Positions 1 through 10,800 of a stretch of 64,000 bases of DNA are shown here, in pieces (the stretch's first letter is position 1; each line of letters starts with the position of its first letter). Below the pieces are notes generated by a model. It saw only the letters and a list, made by a program, of their open reading frames with translations. It had not been told where the DNA came from and searched no databases. The DNA is taken from positions 202,039 to 266,038 of the forward strand of contig ONDM01000004.1 of the NCBI GenBank assembly GCA_900316585.1, given 5' to 3'. A program made the translations under genes and the position numbers. The stretch is from an uncultured Prevotellaceae bacterium (GTDB lineage: Bacteria; Bacteroidota; Bacteroidia; Bacteroidales; Bacteroidaceae).

Positions 1-1046
1 TCACTCAGGCAGCCCCTGTTGCACCTTCAACTACATTTGTGAAAGGTGCAGACATCAGCTGGGTAACGGAGATGGAAGCTGATAAAATCCCATTTTATAA
101 TGCATCAGGATCCAAAATGGATTGCTTTGAACTGATGAAGTCGTTGGGTATGAATATCATTCGTTTACGTGTATGGGTAAATCCAGAGAATGATTATGGA
201 AAATGGTGCGACAGAGATGATGTGGTTGAAAAAGCAATCCGTGCCAAGAATGCAGGCATGGATGTAATGATAGATTTTCATTATAGTGATGTTTTTGCAG
301 ACCCAGGGAAACAGACAATGCCTAAGGCATGGAAAGATCTCAGTTTAAATGATTTGAAGTCTGCAGTTGCTAAGCATACCACAGATGTGCTCACTGCCTT
401 GAAAGACAATGGAGTTACTCCTGCCTATGTTCAAATAGGAAATGAAACACGAAACGGCATGTTATGGCCAAAAGGTCAACTTTGGACAGACAAAGGAGAT
501 ATTGAGAATGGTTGGTCAAATTACGCATCTTTGAGTAATGCTGGCTATGATGCCGCAAAGGCTGTTTTCAATGATGCAGTAATTTTGGTCCATTTAAATA
601 ATGCCTATGAAGACTTGGATTGGTGGTTTTCTAAATTCAAGGCAGCTGGAGGAAAGTTTGACATGATAGGTTTAAGCCATTATCCGCAAAATGCTTATGA
701 TGGAAAGAATAAGATGGAACCATCCAGAGCAAATGAGTTGGCTGCCAGCCATGTTAACTCTCTGGGTACAACCTACAATGTGAAGGTGATGATTGTTGAA
801 ATTGGTGTAAAGCTGTCAGAATCTTCTTCGCCTTCCATCATTTCTTCTTTCATGAAGACGGTAAAAGATAGCGAGAAGTGTGCAGGTGTGCTGTATTGGG
901 AGCCTGAATACTATAGTTCCACCAAGAACGGCTGGTGGAAACCGGCTTATTATAAAAAAATGGAACCGGAATGGAATAGTTATGATATGGGTGCTTTCAC
1001 TGCTGAAGGAGGCCCATCTTCTATATTGGATGCCTTTAAAGACTAA
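1..1046 (+). CDS. GH53 endo-beta-1,4-galactanase (5' partial)
   Basis: Endo-acting hydrolase of beta-1,4-galactan, the side chain of pectic rhamnogalacturonan I. The frame is open to the left window edge (TQAAPVAPSTTF precedes the GTG at 39), so the true start and any signal peptide are outside. Family features seen: the opening KGADISWVTEME, RLRVWVNP, a DFHYSD strand, the acid/base glutamate in QIGNETRNG (codon 444-446) and the nucleophile in MIVEIGV (codon 798-800). The C-terminus SSILDAF is typical of the family. It lies 7 bp before the GH2 gene and probably shares its transcript. Assignment to GH53 is firm; the cellular location cannot be judged without the N-terminus. Confidence 0.93.
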   Translation, partial: TQAAPVAPSTTFVKGADISWVTEMEADKIPFYNASGSKMDCFELMKSLGMNIIRLRVWVNPENDYGKWCDRDDVVEKAIRAKNAGMDVMIDFHYSDVFADPGKQTMPKAWKDLSLNDLKSAVAKHTTDVLTALKDNGVTPAYVQIGNETRNGMLWPKGQLWTDKGDIENGWSNYASLSNAGYDAAKAVFNDAVILVHLNNAYEDLDWWFSKFKAAGGKFDMIGLSHYPQNAYDGKNKMEPSRANELAASHVNSLGTTYNVKVMIVEIGVKLSESSSPSIISSFMKTVKDSEKCAGVLYWEPEYYSSTKNGWWKPAYYKKMEPEWNSYDMGAFTAEGGPSSILDAFKD

Positions 1047-1053
1047 ATAAATT

Positions 1054-3519
1054 ATGAGAAAAGTATTATTTGCCTTAGTTTGTCTTTGCAGCCTTTCTGT
1101 ATTGGCACAGCGTTCAGAGGTTCTTCTGAACAAGAACTGGAAATTCACCAAAGGTGATATAGCTAATGCTTCAGCTGTAGATTTCAATGATAGTCAGTGG
1201 GAGAGTGTGACCATTCCTCATGACTGGGCCATCTTCGGCCCTTTTGACCGTGCCAATGACCTCCAAGTAGTACAAGTACTGCAGAATGGGGAAACAGAGC
1301 CAAGTGAAAAGACGGGGCGTTCAGGTGGTCTTCCTTATGCTGGAGTGGGATGGTATAGGACTACTTTCGATGTGCCGGCAGGTAAGCAGGCCACTCTGAT
1401 TTTTGATGGTGCCATGAGTGAGGCTCATGTATATGTCAACGGAAAAGAAGCTGGTTTTTGGCCTTATGGCTATAATTCCTTCTATTTTGACGTGACTACA
1501 TTTATTAATAAGGATGGCTCAACCAATACCTTGGCAGTACGGTTGGAAAACAAGGAGCAGTCTTCCCGCTGGTATCCAGGTGCTGGCTTGTATCGTAATG
1601 TTCATTTGGTGACGAATGAAAAGGTTCATGTGCCGGTTTGGGGTACTCAAATTACAACCCCTCATGTGGAACAGAGCTATGCTTCTGTCAACGTAAAGAC
1701 TACGATAGAGAATGATGAGGGTAAGCATCTGAATCTGAATACGGTCATTTATTCTCCAGCAGGTAAGGAAGTGGCTAGAAAGAACCAGACTTTGCCTATT
1801 TTCCATGGCAAGCCATTCGAGCAAAACTTTTTAATTCAGAACCCTGAATTGTGGAGTCCAGAGCATCCAGCTCTTTATAAAGCTGTCACTGAGATTTCTG
1901 TGGAAGGAAAGAAAGTAGATGAGTATTGCACTACATTTGGTATCCGTAGCATTGAAGTCGTTCCAGATAAAGGTTTTTTGCTAAATGGTCAGCTCCGTAA
2001 GTTCCAAGGTGTATGTAATCACCATGACCTTGGTCCTTTAGGCTCTGCCATTAATAAGGCTGCATTGCGCAGGCAACTTACCCTGCTGAAGGACATGGGA
2101 TGTGATGCAGTACGTACCTCTCACAATATGCCTGCTCCTGAATTAGTGGAACTTTGTGATGAAATGGGCTTTATGATGATGGTAGAGCCATTCGATGAGT
2201 GGGATATTGCCAAGTGTGACAGTGGCTATCATCGTTACTTCAATGAATGGGCAGAACGTGATATGGTGAATATGCTTCGTCACTATCGCAACCATCCAAG
2301 TGTGGTGATGTGGAGCATCGGAAATGAGGTTCCTACCCAATGGAGTCCGCAAGGGTACCAGGTGGCTACTTTCTTGCAGGATATCTGTCACCGTGAGGAT
2401 CCAACCCGGCCTTGTACTTGTGGTATGGATCAGGTTGATAATGTGCTGAACAATGGTTTTGCTGCTATGCTTGATATTCCTGGGTTCAACTATAGGACTA
2501 GCCGTTATGTAGAAGGTTACAACAGGTTGCCACAGAATCTTATGCTGGGTTCAGAAACTGCATCAACTGTCAGTTCTCGTGGTGTGTATAAGTTCCCTGC
2601 AGAATTGAAGGCTGGTGCTATGTATGATGACCATCAGTGCACAGGTTATGACTTGGAATCTTGTTGGTGGAGCAATGTGCCGGATATAGATTTTGCCCTT
2701 GCAGAGGACTATCCTTGGACTATGGGTCAATTTGTATGGACAGGTTTTGATTATTTGGGTGAACCTTCACCATATGATACCGATGCATGGCCAAGCCACA
2801 GTTCAGTGTTTGGTATCATTGATTTGGCATCTTTGCCAAAAGACCGTTATTATTTGTACCGTAGCCATTGGAACAAGAATGCTGAGACTTTACATATTCT
2901 GCCACATTGGACTTGGAAGGGTCGTGAAGGCCAGGTTACTCCTGTTTTTGTATATACTAGCTATCCGGAAGCAGAGCTTTTCATCAATGGAAAGAGTCAA
3001 GGCAAGCAACGTAAACTGTCTGCAGCTGAGGCTGAGGCCTTAAAAGGCAAGGATTCTTTGTACTTGCAACGCCGGTATCGTCTGATTTGGGAAAATGTTA
3101 AGTATGAACCAGGTGAGGTTAAAGTTGTGGCTTATGACAAAAATGGAAAGGAGGCGGCAACAAAGGTTATCCGTACTGCAGGGAAACCTCATCATATAGA
3201 ACTGGTTGCGGATCGTACAAGCCTTTCTGCTGATGGTAGTGACTTAGCTTACGTAACCGTTCGTATTGTAGATAAGGATGGAAATCTTTGTCCTGACGAC
3301 GGTAGGTTGGTTAATTTCACAGTAAAAGGCAACGGAAAGTTCCGTGCAGCAGCCAATGGTGATGCAACAAACTTGGATCTCTTCCATTTGCCAAAACATC
3401 ATGCATTTAAAGGTATGTTGACTGCCATTATTCAGGCAGGAGAGGTTGCTGGTTCAATTACATTGGAGGCTAAATCCTCTGGTGTGAAGGCAGGAACATT
3501 GAAGATTCAAACCAAATAA
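1054..3519 (+). CDS. GH2 beta-galactosidase
   Basis: Exo-glycosidase of 821 aa expected to release galactose from the oligosaccharides made by the neighbouring GH53 enzyme. A Sec signal peptide ends near LSVLAQ (residue 19), so the enzyme is exported, probably to the periplasm. Order of domains: jelly-roll sugar-binding domain (about 25-190), Ig-like domain (195-300), TIM barrel (300-600) with acid/base Glu425 in WSIGNEVP and nucleophile Glu501 in MLGSETAST, then a DUF4982-like and an Ig-like C-terminal domain. GH2 also contains beta-mannosidases and glucuronidases; the GH53 partner is the reason for preferring galactosidase. Confidence 0.9.
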   Translation: MRKVLFALVCLCSLSVLAQRSEVLLNKNWKFTKGDIANASAVDFNDSQWESVTIPHDWAIFGPFDRANDLQVVQVLQNGETEPSEKTGRSGGLPYAGVGWYRTTFDVPAGKQATLIFDGAMSEAHVYVNGKEAGFWPYGYNSFYFDVTTFINKDGSTNTLAVRLENKEQSSRWYPGAGLYRNVHLVTNEKVHVPVWGTQITTPHVEQSYASVNVKTTIENDEGKHLNLNTVIYSPAGKEVARKNQTLPIFHGKPFEQNFLIQNPELWSPEHPALYKAVTEISVEGKKVDEYCTTFGIRSIEVVPDKGFLLNGQLRKFQGVCNHHDLGPLGSAINKAALRRQLTLLKDMGCDAVRTSHNMPAPELVELCDEMGFMMMVEPFDEWDIAKCDSGYHRYFNEWAERDMVNMLRHYRNHPSVVMWSIGNEVPTQWSPQGYQVATFLQDICHREDPTRPCTCGMDQVDNVLNNGFAAMLDIPGFNYRTSRYVEGYNRLPQNLMLGSETASTVSSRGVYKFPAELKAGAMYDDHQCTGYDLESCWWSNVPDIDFALAEDYPWTMGQFVWTGFDYLGEPSPYDTDAWPSHSSVFGIIDLASLPKDRYYLYRSHWNKNAETLHILPHWTWKGREGQVTPVFVYTSYPEAELFINGKSQGKQRKLSAAEAEALKGKDSLYLQRRYRLIWENVKYEPGEVKVVAYDKNGKEAATKVIRTAGKPHHIELVADRTSLSADGSDLAYVTVRIVDKDGNLCPDDGRLVNFTVKGNGKFRAAANGDATNLDLFHLPKHHAFKGMLTAIIQAGEVAGSITLEAKSSGVKAGTLKIQTK

Positions 3520-3534
3520 TAAAGAATATTAGTT

Positions 3535-3602
3535 GTTTTCTTCCTTGCTCATCCTCCGTTCTAAGGTTAATGTATGAGCGAAGATTGAGCAAGGAAGAAA
3601 AC
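3535..3602. terminator. bidirectional terminator between GH2 and the HTCS gene
   Basis: A perfect 17-bp inverted repeat (3535-3551 with 3586-3602, reading GTTTTCTTCCTTGCTCA) encloses a 34-nt loop and sits between two convergent genes. The stem is AT-rich at its base, so it could stop transcripts from either side. Confidence 0.75.
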
Positions 3603-3608
3603 AATATG

Positions 3609-6600
3609 TCATTTATACTCGCTTGGTGTCGCTCCAAATTGTTTTTTAAAACTGGTAGAGAAATGTGACAAGGTATTGAATCCAGTCATATAGGATATCT
3701 CTGAAAGATTATATTTTCCTTCTTTAATCAATTCTGCTGCACGATTGAGTTTGTAGCATCGGAAGAAAACACTAGGATTCTCTCCCGTCAAACCTTTAAT
3801 CTTATAATAGAGCTTTGTACGGGAAATATGCAGCAATTCAGTGATACGGGTTACATCTAGTTCTGGATTACTTAATTCTGTTTCCATAATGTGGTAAAGC
3901 TCATCCATGAAATTTTTGTCTTGAGGTGATAAAACATCTTGGGGAACCTCAGTGGTTTGGGTGCTTTTTACCAAAATGTGTTGAGCCTTTTCTCTGTTCT
4001 GTAGTATACTGTGAACCAATGCTTTCAAATAAGATGGGTCAAAAGGTTTGATTACATAGGCATCAGCCCCTGAATTCAACCCTTCTATTTGGTTCTCAGT
4101 AGTTGTCTTGGCTGTAACCAAAATAACAGGGATGTGGCAGAGCTGGATATTTTCCTTAATTTGTCTACAGAATTCATATCCATTTACATTTGGCATAAGC
4201 ACATCACTGATAACTACGTCTGGTGCATTCTCTTGCATGGATTTGATTCCAGATTCAGCATCGAAACAAGTGGTAACATGATAATCTCCAGATAACATGG
4301 TACGTAAATAATGTACTACTTCAGTATCGTCATCTACTACCAATACTTTTTTTCTGTTGTCTGTTTCTTCATCTGTGATTTCTTCTATTTCCAATTTTTG
4401 TAATGGGAAAAGAGCCGTTTGAGTTTCTTCCCTAGAGGATCTCTCACTTTCTGAATAGGAACTTTCATTTACGGGTAGAATAAAGGTAAAGACAGAACCG
4501 ACTTGTTGGTCTTTTCGGTTTTCAGCTTTAATATATCCATGGTGTAATGACACTAGATTTTTTGCATAGTAGAGTCCTATGCCTGTTCCAAAATGAAAAC
4601 CTCCATTCTGCTCGTTCTCTAATTGATAGTAACGTCCGAAGATTTTTTCTTCTTCTCCAGAAGGCAGGCCTTTGCCTGTGTCCTTGACAGTTATTTTGAT
4701 GTATTGGCTGTCTGTATCTTTATTTGTCAATGGGAATTGAGTGGATGCCTCCTGATGGGAAATGACGTCAAAACTAAAAGTTATTTTTCCGTTGGCTGGG
4801 GTAAATTTGAAAGCATTACTTAATAGGTTAGTGGTAATTTTTTCAATTTTGTCAGCATCTAGCCACATCATGAACTTGTCTTCAAAGCCATATACGTTGA
4901 AAGTAATGTTCTTTTCTTTCGCGTTGATTGTGAAAATGTCAGCAAATTGCTGCAACAGTCCAATGATATCTTGTCGCTTTACATTTAATTTTAGGGTATC
5001 ATTCTCCAATTTGTGGAAATCCATCATTTGATTTACAAGTCGAAGCATACGACGTACACTACGTTGTATGATATAAAGTAAATGCTTTTTTTCTCCTTCT
5101 ATACTTGTATCATTGCATAATTGTTCAATAGGACCAGATATAATAGTGAGAGGTGTTCGGAATTCATGGGAAACATTGGCAAAGAAACTCATGTTCATTT
5201 CGTTTACATGGCGTTCATGCTCCTTCTCTCTTTCCATTTGCAAAGTTTCTTGTTTGGATGCTTGGACACGTACATAACTGCGGAAGAAATAGTAGATTAG
5301 TCCAATGAAAGAAACTAGATATAATAATTGGGCCCACCAGGTCATCCATGGAGCTGGTGCAAGAGAAACTTTAATTTGGTTTTCACCTATAATATTTTCT
5401 GTACCATGATTGGTCGCTTTTATTTTTAATGTGTATTCTCCTGCTGGTATATTAGCAAAATATGCTTCACGGCTTTCATTTGTATTTACCCAATAATTGT
5501 CAAACCCTTCCAACTTGTAATGATAGTTGACTTGTTCGTCAGAACTGTAGTCTAAAGCTGTGTAGGAAATGGTAAAACTATTTTGCTTGTGGTTAAGGTA
5601 TATAGTTGGATTATTGGTCAGTCTACTTTCTATATTTCCATCTTTTTGAGGTTGTACAAGTTCATTATGAATTTTTAGGTCTTCAAAAAGGAGAGGTATA
5701 GGCTCTTTTTTATTTGTTTCTGAAGGATTGAATATAGTAAGGCCATGAGTGCCTCCGAAAATCAATGTACCATCAGACAATTTGCAAGATGATCGGTCAA
5801 AGAATTGATTCCCTCCTAAACCATCTGTAGCATAAAATGTGCTGAAAGATTTAGTCTTTGTGTCGTATTTAGATAATCCGTTCATTGTGCTTACCCAAAT
5901 ATTCCCCTCATTGTCTTCTTGCATGCTGCAGATGTCTGTGCAAGGTATCCCTAAAATGGATTGAATGTGTCCTGTATCTTCATGGTAGCAAAGTAAACCA
6001 TTGGCAACGGTTCCTATCCAAATGCGACCTCTTGAATCTTCAAGTAAATCTGTAGGGAGGAATAAACTTCGTTTCATGGCAAGTTGCATGTCTTCAGCAT
6101 TTGTTTTGACTGGTTCTATCTTAAAGGTACTGGAGTTCAGCTTCTGTGGACCGACCTCCCAAGACAACACTATATTTGTTCCATTTTTCAGTTCTTTTAT
6201 AACAGATGTATAACTAAATGGTTTATTTAGAGTGCGCTGAATCTTAAATTCATCTTCTTTTGCAGGCTTATAATAAAGTAGGTCGCTGTATGTGCCTACC
6301 CACATGTTTCTGTTTTCATCTTCATAAATAGTGAGAGGCATGAATATTCCATATTCTTTGATAAGGGATAATTGCCCATCTTTATATTGAAATTTTCCTA
6401 TGCGTGTTCCAGATATGCACATCCAAAAGAATCCCTCTCGGTCCAAATAAATGGTGGTGACGTCAGTTTCTCCTTTCTTTAGGTTTGGAAAGAATTTTCC
6501 GAGGTCAAAGTGTTGAGTTAGCTTTGTTTTATAGTTGTATCGGTAAACTCCGTCATGGGATGTGGCTATCCACAGATTGTCCTCTCCATCATTTATGATG

Positions 6601-7655
6601 GAAGGTACGCTTTTGTTTGCCAACATAACGCTTAGGCCTGTATTGGAGTTAAAGGTTCTCTTTTGGAAACTTTGTATGGTAAAACCTTGGTCTTGTGACC
6701 CTAACCATAGATTGCCTTTAGAATCTGAGAATGCAGTAGTTGCATAAAACTCTGTTTCCTTAACAGGAAAAGCTACTTCAGACTGATGTATAAAGGTCCC
6801 TGTATCAATGGCAAAGATGAAAGCTCCATTTGGAGTGAAAAAATTTACAGTCTTCTCAGAAGCATACATGCAGTTGATTGTGGAGTTATGAAGCAAAGTA
6901 TTTTCAGAAATACTTTTAGGAATGGGCTTGAAGGTTTTGGCTTTTGTATCAAAGATTTTAAACTCTCCACCTCCATACATCCAGATGTCTTTACCTTGCA
7001 TGCAGGAAAGTCTCATGAAATTGTCAAGTCTGACAGAGTCCTTTTTCTCCAAAGTGTTGGAGTCATATTCTCTGATTGTCCATCCACAGACAGACCAAAG
7101 ATTATCTTCTTTGTCAATATAGAGTCTCATGGTGTATAGATCCATCGGATCATAACGTTTTATTTCCTTTTCGAAAGCATCCTTTTCTTCATCAAATAGG
7201 ACAAAACTATTTACTAGATTCAAGAAAAGCCGGCCTTTGCTATTTTCTACAAGTTGTGTCCCATTTCGACTGGTTCCTTCTTTCATCTTCACATGATGAA
7301 AATTGTCTTGATCCGTATAATAGCAAGTTCCATTAACAGATGCGACCCATATTCTGCCTTTGCTGTCTTTGAAAACGGTATTCAGTTGGTTGTCTGGTAA
7401 ACTTAGTGAATCATCATTGCAATAGTACTGATGAAAATCATGTCCGTTGTAACGGTTTAGACCTCGGAAGGTGGCTATCCAAATGAAGCCGTCAGAATCT
7501 TCGGCAAAACCAGAAACACGTTGGTTGGAGAGCTGATTGGTGATGATAGGACTCTTTTCTAGAGTGAGACCTTCTATTTTTTGTGAAGTTGAGTTTGCTT
7601 CACATCCAAATAGGATTCCAAGTATTGTGAGATGTATGAGGTTTTTAAACTTCAT
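3609..7655 (-). CDS. hybrid two-component system regulator (HTCS)
   Basis: A 1348-aa one-protein sensor, kinase and transcription factor that normally binds an oligosaccharide in the periplasm and switches on its utilization locus. Domains: signal with possible lipobox LFGC (Cys18), two-component propeller repeats (about 30-690), Y_Y_Y domain (690-765), one membrane helix (about 773-793), HisKA with His830 in NVSHEFRTPL, HATPase with NLLSNAFKF, DTGKGL and GTGIGL, receiver domain from 1102 with phosphoacceptor Asp1151 (VVISDVLMPN), and an AraC-type helix-turn-helix at about 1255-1348 ending GATPSEYK. It lies between the enzyme genes and susCD, so the likely ligand is a galacto-oligosaccharide; that part is inference from context. 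Confidence 0.95.
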   Translation of the reverse strand: MKFKNLIHLTILGILFGCEANSTSQKIEGLTLEKSPIITNQLSNQRVSGFAEDSDGFIWIATFRGLNRYNGHDFHQYYCNDDSLSLPDNQLNTVFKDSKGRIWVASVNGTCYYTDQDNFHHVKMKEGTSRNGTQLVENSKGRLFLNLVNSFVLFDEEKDAFEKEIKRYDPMDLYTMRLYIDKEDNLWSVCGWTIREYDSNTLEKKDSVRLDNFMRLSCMQGKDIWMYGGGEFKIFDTKAKTFKPIPKSISENTLLHNSTINCMYASEKTVNFFTPNGAFIFAIDTGTFIHQSEVAFPVKETEFYATTAFSDSKGNLWLGSQDQGFTIQSFQKRTFNSNTGLSVMLANKSVPSIINDGEDNLWIATSHDGVYRYNYKTKLTQHFDLGKFFPNLKKGETDVTTIYLDREGFFWMCISGTRIGKFQYKDGQLSLIKEYGIFMPLTIYEDENRNMWVGTYSDLLYYKPAKEDEFKIQRTLNKPFSYTSVIKELKNGTNIVLSWEVGPQKLNSSTFKIEPVKTNAEDMQLAMKRSLFLPTDLLEDSRGRIWIGTVANGLLCYHEDTGHIQSILGIPCTDICSMQEDNEGNIWVSTMNGLSKYDTKTKSFSTFYATDGLGGNQFFDRSSCKLSDGTLIFGGTHGLTIFNPSETNKKEPIPLLFEDLKIHNELVQPQKDGNIESRLTNNPTIYLNHKQNSFTISYTALDYSSDEQVNYHYKLEGFDNYWVNTNESREAYFANIPAGEYTLKIKATNHGTENIIGENQIKVSLAPAPWMTWWAQLLYLVSFIGLIYYFFRSYVRVQASKQETLQMEREKEHERHVNEMNMSFFANVSHEFRTPLTIISGPIEQLCNDTSIEGEKKHLLYIIQRSVRRMLRLVNQMMDFHKLENDTLKLNVKRQDIIGLLQQFADIFTINAKEKNITFNVYGFEDKFMMWLDADKIEKITTNLLSNAFKFTPANGKITFSFDVISHQEASTQFPLTNKDTDSQYIKITVKDTGKGLPSGEEEKIFGRYYQLENEQNGGFHFGTGIGLYYAKNLVSLHHGYIKAENRKDQQVGSVFTFILPVNESSYSESERSSREETQTALFPLQKLEIEEITDEETDNRKKVLVVDDDTEVVHYLRTMLSGDYHVTTCFDAESGIKSMQENAPDVVISDVLMPNVNGYEFCRQIKENIQLCHIPVILVTAKTTTENQIEGLNSGADAYVIKPFDPSYLKALVHSILQNREKAQHILVKSTQTTEVPQDVLSPQDKNFMDELYHIMETELSNPELDVTRITELLHISRTKLYYKIKGLTGENPSVFFRCYKLNRAAELIKEGKYNLSEISYMTGFNTLSHFSTSFKKQFGATPSEYK

Positions 7656-7682
7656 AGTTATAGGAGTAAATATTAGTTATGG

Positions 7683-7690
7683 CAAAGTTA
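7683..7690 (-). promoter_or_regulatory. -7 box (TAACTTTG) of the HTCS gene
   Basis: On the minus strand the sequence reads TAACTTTG, an exact match to the Bacteroidetes TAnnTTTG box, 28 bp before the HTCS start codon. Confidence 0.6.
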
Positions 7691-7807
7691 GTAGGAAAAA
7701 AACATCTTTCAGTGTTCTTGAATCCTTTTTTTACAAATCTGAAAAGATTTGAACGCCTGTGAAAAATTAAAAAACAAACCCGAAAGTGGTTGAACATTGT
7801 TTAGCGG

Positions 7808-7815
7808 TATTTTTG
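7808..7815 (+). promoter_or_regulatory. -7 box (TATTTTTG) of the susC operon
   Basis: TATTTTTG matches TAnnTTTG and lies 71 bp before the susC ATG. The 231-bp gap to the divergent HTCS gene holds both promoters and, by analogy with other HTCS-controlled loci, should contain the regulator's binding site upstream of this box. No clear direct-repeat operator was recognised. Confidence 0.6.
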
Positions 7816-7886
7816 CATCGCTGTTTTTAATACAAAAATCTGGGATATTTACTATAATCTATATAATTTAATTATTAAAAAAATCT

Positions 7887-10800
7887 ATGAAACACTTTAG
7901 ACTTAAAAGGATTGTGGCTTTAGCTATGTTCCTTTTTGTTGGCTTGCCAGCCATTATGGCTCAAGTTAAAGTCTCAGGCCAGGTTGTGGATGAGCAAGGT
8001 GAACCACTTATGGCAGTGAGTATTTTGGAGAAAGGCACTACAAATGGTATTATCACCGATTTGGATGGTAATTTTGAGTTGTCGGTAAAAGACAATGGTG
8101 CTGTCTTAGTTATTTCCTATGTGGGTTATATCACTCAGGAAGTAAAAGTTCAGACTGGCAGGAAAATGAACATTGTTTTGAAAGAAGACAGCCAGGCTTT
8201 GGAAGAATTGGTCGTCGTGGGTTATGGCGTCCAGAAGAAGAGCTCTCTTACAGGTGCTGTTTCTCAAGTGAAAAGTGAGGATATGGAGGCTCGTACCATA
8301 ACTCGTCCAGAACAGGCACTTCAAGGAAAGACAGCTGGTGTACAGGTGCTCAGTGCTTCCGCCAAACCTGGGGCATCTCCTTCTGTTCGTATCCGTGGCG
8401 TTGCTTCCAATGGAGATTCCTCTCCACTTTATGTTGTCGATGGTCGTATTGCCAGCGATATAAGTGGCATTGACCCTAACGATATCGAATCTATGGAGGT
8501 GTTAAAGGATGGTGCTTCTGCTGCTATTTATGGTGCAGCTGCTGGTAATGGTGTTATTCTCATTACTACAAAAAAGGGACAAGGTAGCGGTAAAATCACT
8601 TATGACTTCCAATTGACAGCTCAGAACCTATCTAAAGTTCCTAAGACCATGAGTTCAGAACAGTATATGGATTATTTCATGGAGGCTGGAACCATTTCTG
8701 AGGAAACGTTCTATAAATATTGGGATTTTAAAACTAATACAGATTGGGCGGATGTCGCTTTCGAGACTTCTTGGATGCAGCGTCACAATGTGACTTTCCA
8801 GGCTGGTTCTGAAAAGGGCTCTCTTTATCTTTCCATGTCTTATCTTAATAATAATGGTATGGTGGCAGGTGACCATGATGTCTATGAGCGTTTGACTGGT
8901 ATGATTAATGCAAGCTGGAAAGTTAAGCCTTGGTTGGAAATTGGTACAAACAATCAGATTACTTTCTACAAGAGTCAGTCTATAAGTGAAGGTACAGAGT
9001 ATGGTTCACCACTGTTGTCAGTTATTCAGTTGGATCCTCTGACTCGTCCTACTTACACCTTGGATGAGATGCCAGCTTATATGCGTGCCATTTATGATGG
9101 ATGGAAGGCAGGAGAACATGGTGAAATGTTGAGCGACGGTAATGGGAACTATTATGGCATTTCACCTTACATTCTTGCGAACTCAACAAACCCACTTATT
9201 ATGCGTGATAATTCTCTATCTAAAAATCGCGGTCATAATATCAATGGTACTACATATGTTAATTTTACTCCTTTTAAAGGATTTGTATTTACCTCTCGTT
9301 TGGGTTACCGTTTGGCAGCGTCAGAGTCATATGGTGTTAGCCATGACTACTATGTCAGTGATTCTATGAAGCAGAACTTCGTTTCTTTGTCGGGTAGTAC
9401 TTATCATCCTACTTATTATCAGTGGGAGAATTTCTTGAATTATTCTCATTCTTTTGGTAAGCATACTGCTTCTATCATGTTGGGTACTTCATTCAGTTCA
9501 AGCCGTACTTATGGCCTTTCTGGCAGTAAGTCTGGTGGCGATGGGGACATGGGTGTAACCCAAGATATTCCTAAGTTTTGGTATTTAGCATATGCTACTT
9601 CTACAGCCACTAAGAGTGTTTCTGGTGCAGAGCCTTCATATACCAAGAAACTAGCTTACTTTGGTCGTTTGAACTATGATTATGCAGGTAAATACATGTT
9701 TCAGTTCTCGCTGCGTGCTGATGCCGCTGATTTAAGTGTTCTTCCAACTAATCAGCGTTGGGGCTATTTCCCTGCTGCATCTGTTGGTTGGGTTGTAAGT
9801 GAGGAGCATTTCATGGAAAGAACCCGTGACTGGCTAGACCAGTTTAAGATTCGTGCGAGCTGGGGCCAAAATGGTTCCACAGCTTCCTTGGGAGGCTATT
9901 CTTATGCAACAGTAATATCACAAAGCGGTTCTTATCCAACAGGTATAGGTGAAAACATTGGCAATTATATCAATGCTTATTCTCCATCTGCAACTGGCAA
10001 CAACAATCTTAAATGGGAGACTTCTGAGCAGCTGAACATTGGTGTTGACTTCCGTTTCTTGAGAAATCGTTTGACTTTCACTGCAGATTATTTTAAGAAA
10101 GATACCAAAGATTTAATTGTATCAGGTATTACACCATCTACTGTAGTTGGAAATACAGCTTCTCCAGTTAATGCGGGAAATATCACCAACAAGGGATTTG
10201 AGTTTGAATTAGGTTGGCAGGACCATATAGGTGATTTTAGTTATGGTGTTCGTGGCAACATTGCAACTTTGAAAAATGAAGTAACCTATATTCATGAATC
10301 ATTGGATGCAATCGATGGTGCAGGTTTCCATACTTATGGCGCAATTACCCGGTTTGAAATAGGTAAACCAGCTTGGTATTTCTATGGATATCGGTTTGCG
10401 GAAATTGATAAGGAAACTGGTGATCCTTTGTTCTATGATGCAGAGAATAATATAACAGACTCTCCTGTCGCTAATGACAAGACCCAGATTGGTAAGGGTA
10501 TGGCAGATTTCACTTATGGTCTTACACTGACAGCTGCTTGGAAAGGATTGGATTTAATTGTGTTTGGTACAGGTTCACAGGGCAATGATATTTACTGTTG
10601 TTTGAATCGTACAGACTACTTTGTTAACAAACTGACAGCTCTTACAGATAACCGTTGGAGTAAGTACAATACTGCTGAACAGAATGCCTTGGCAGTCAAT
10701 CCACGTGCTGGTGCCAACAGCATGGATAAGTATATGACTTCTGACGCAATGGTATTCGATGGCTCTTATTTCAAGATTAAGCAGATTCAGCTGGGTTATA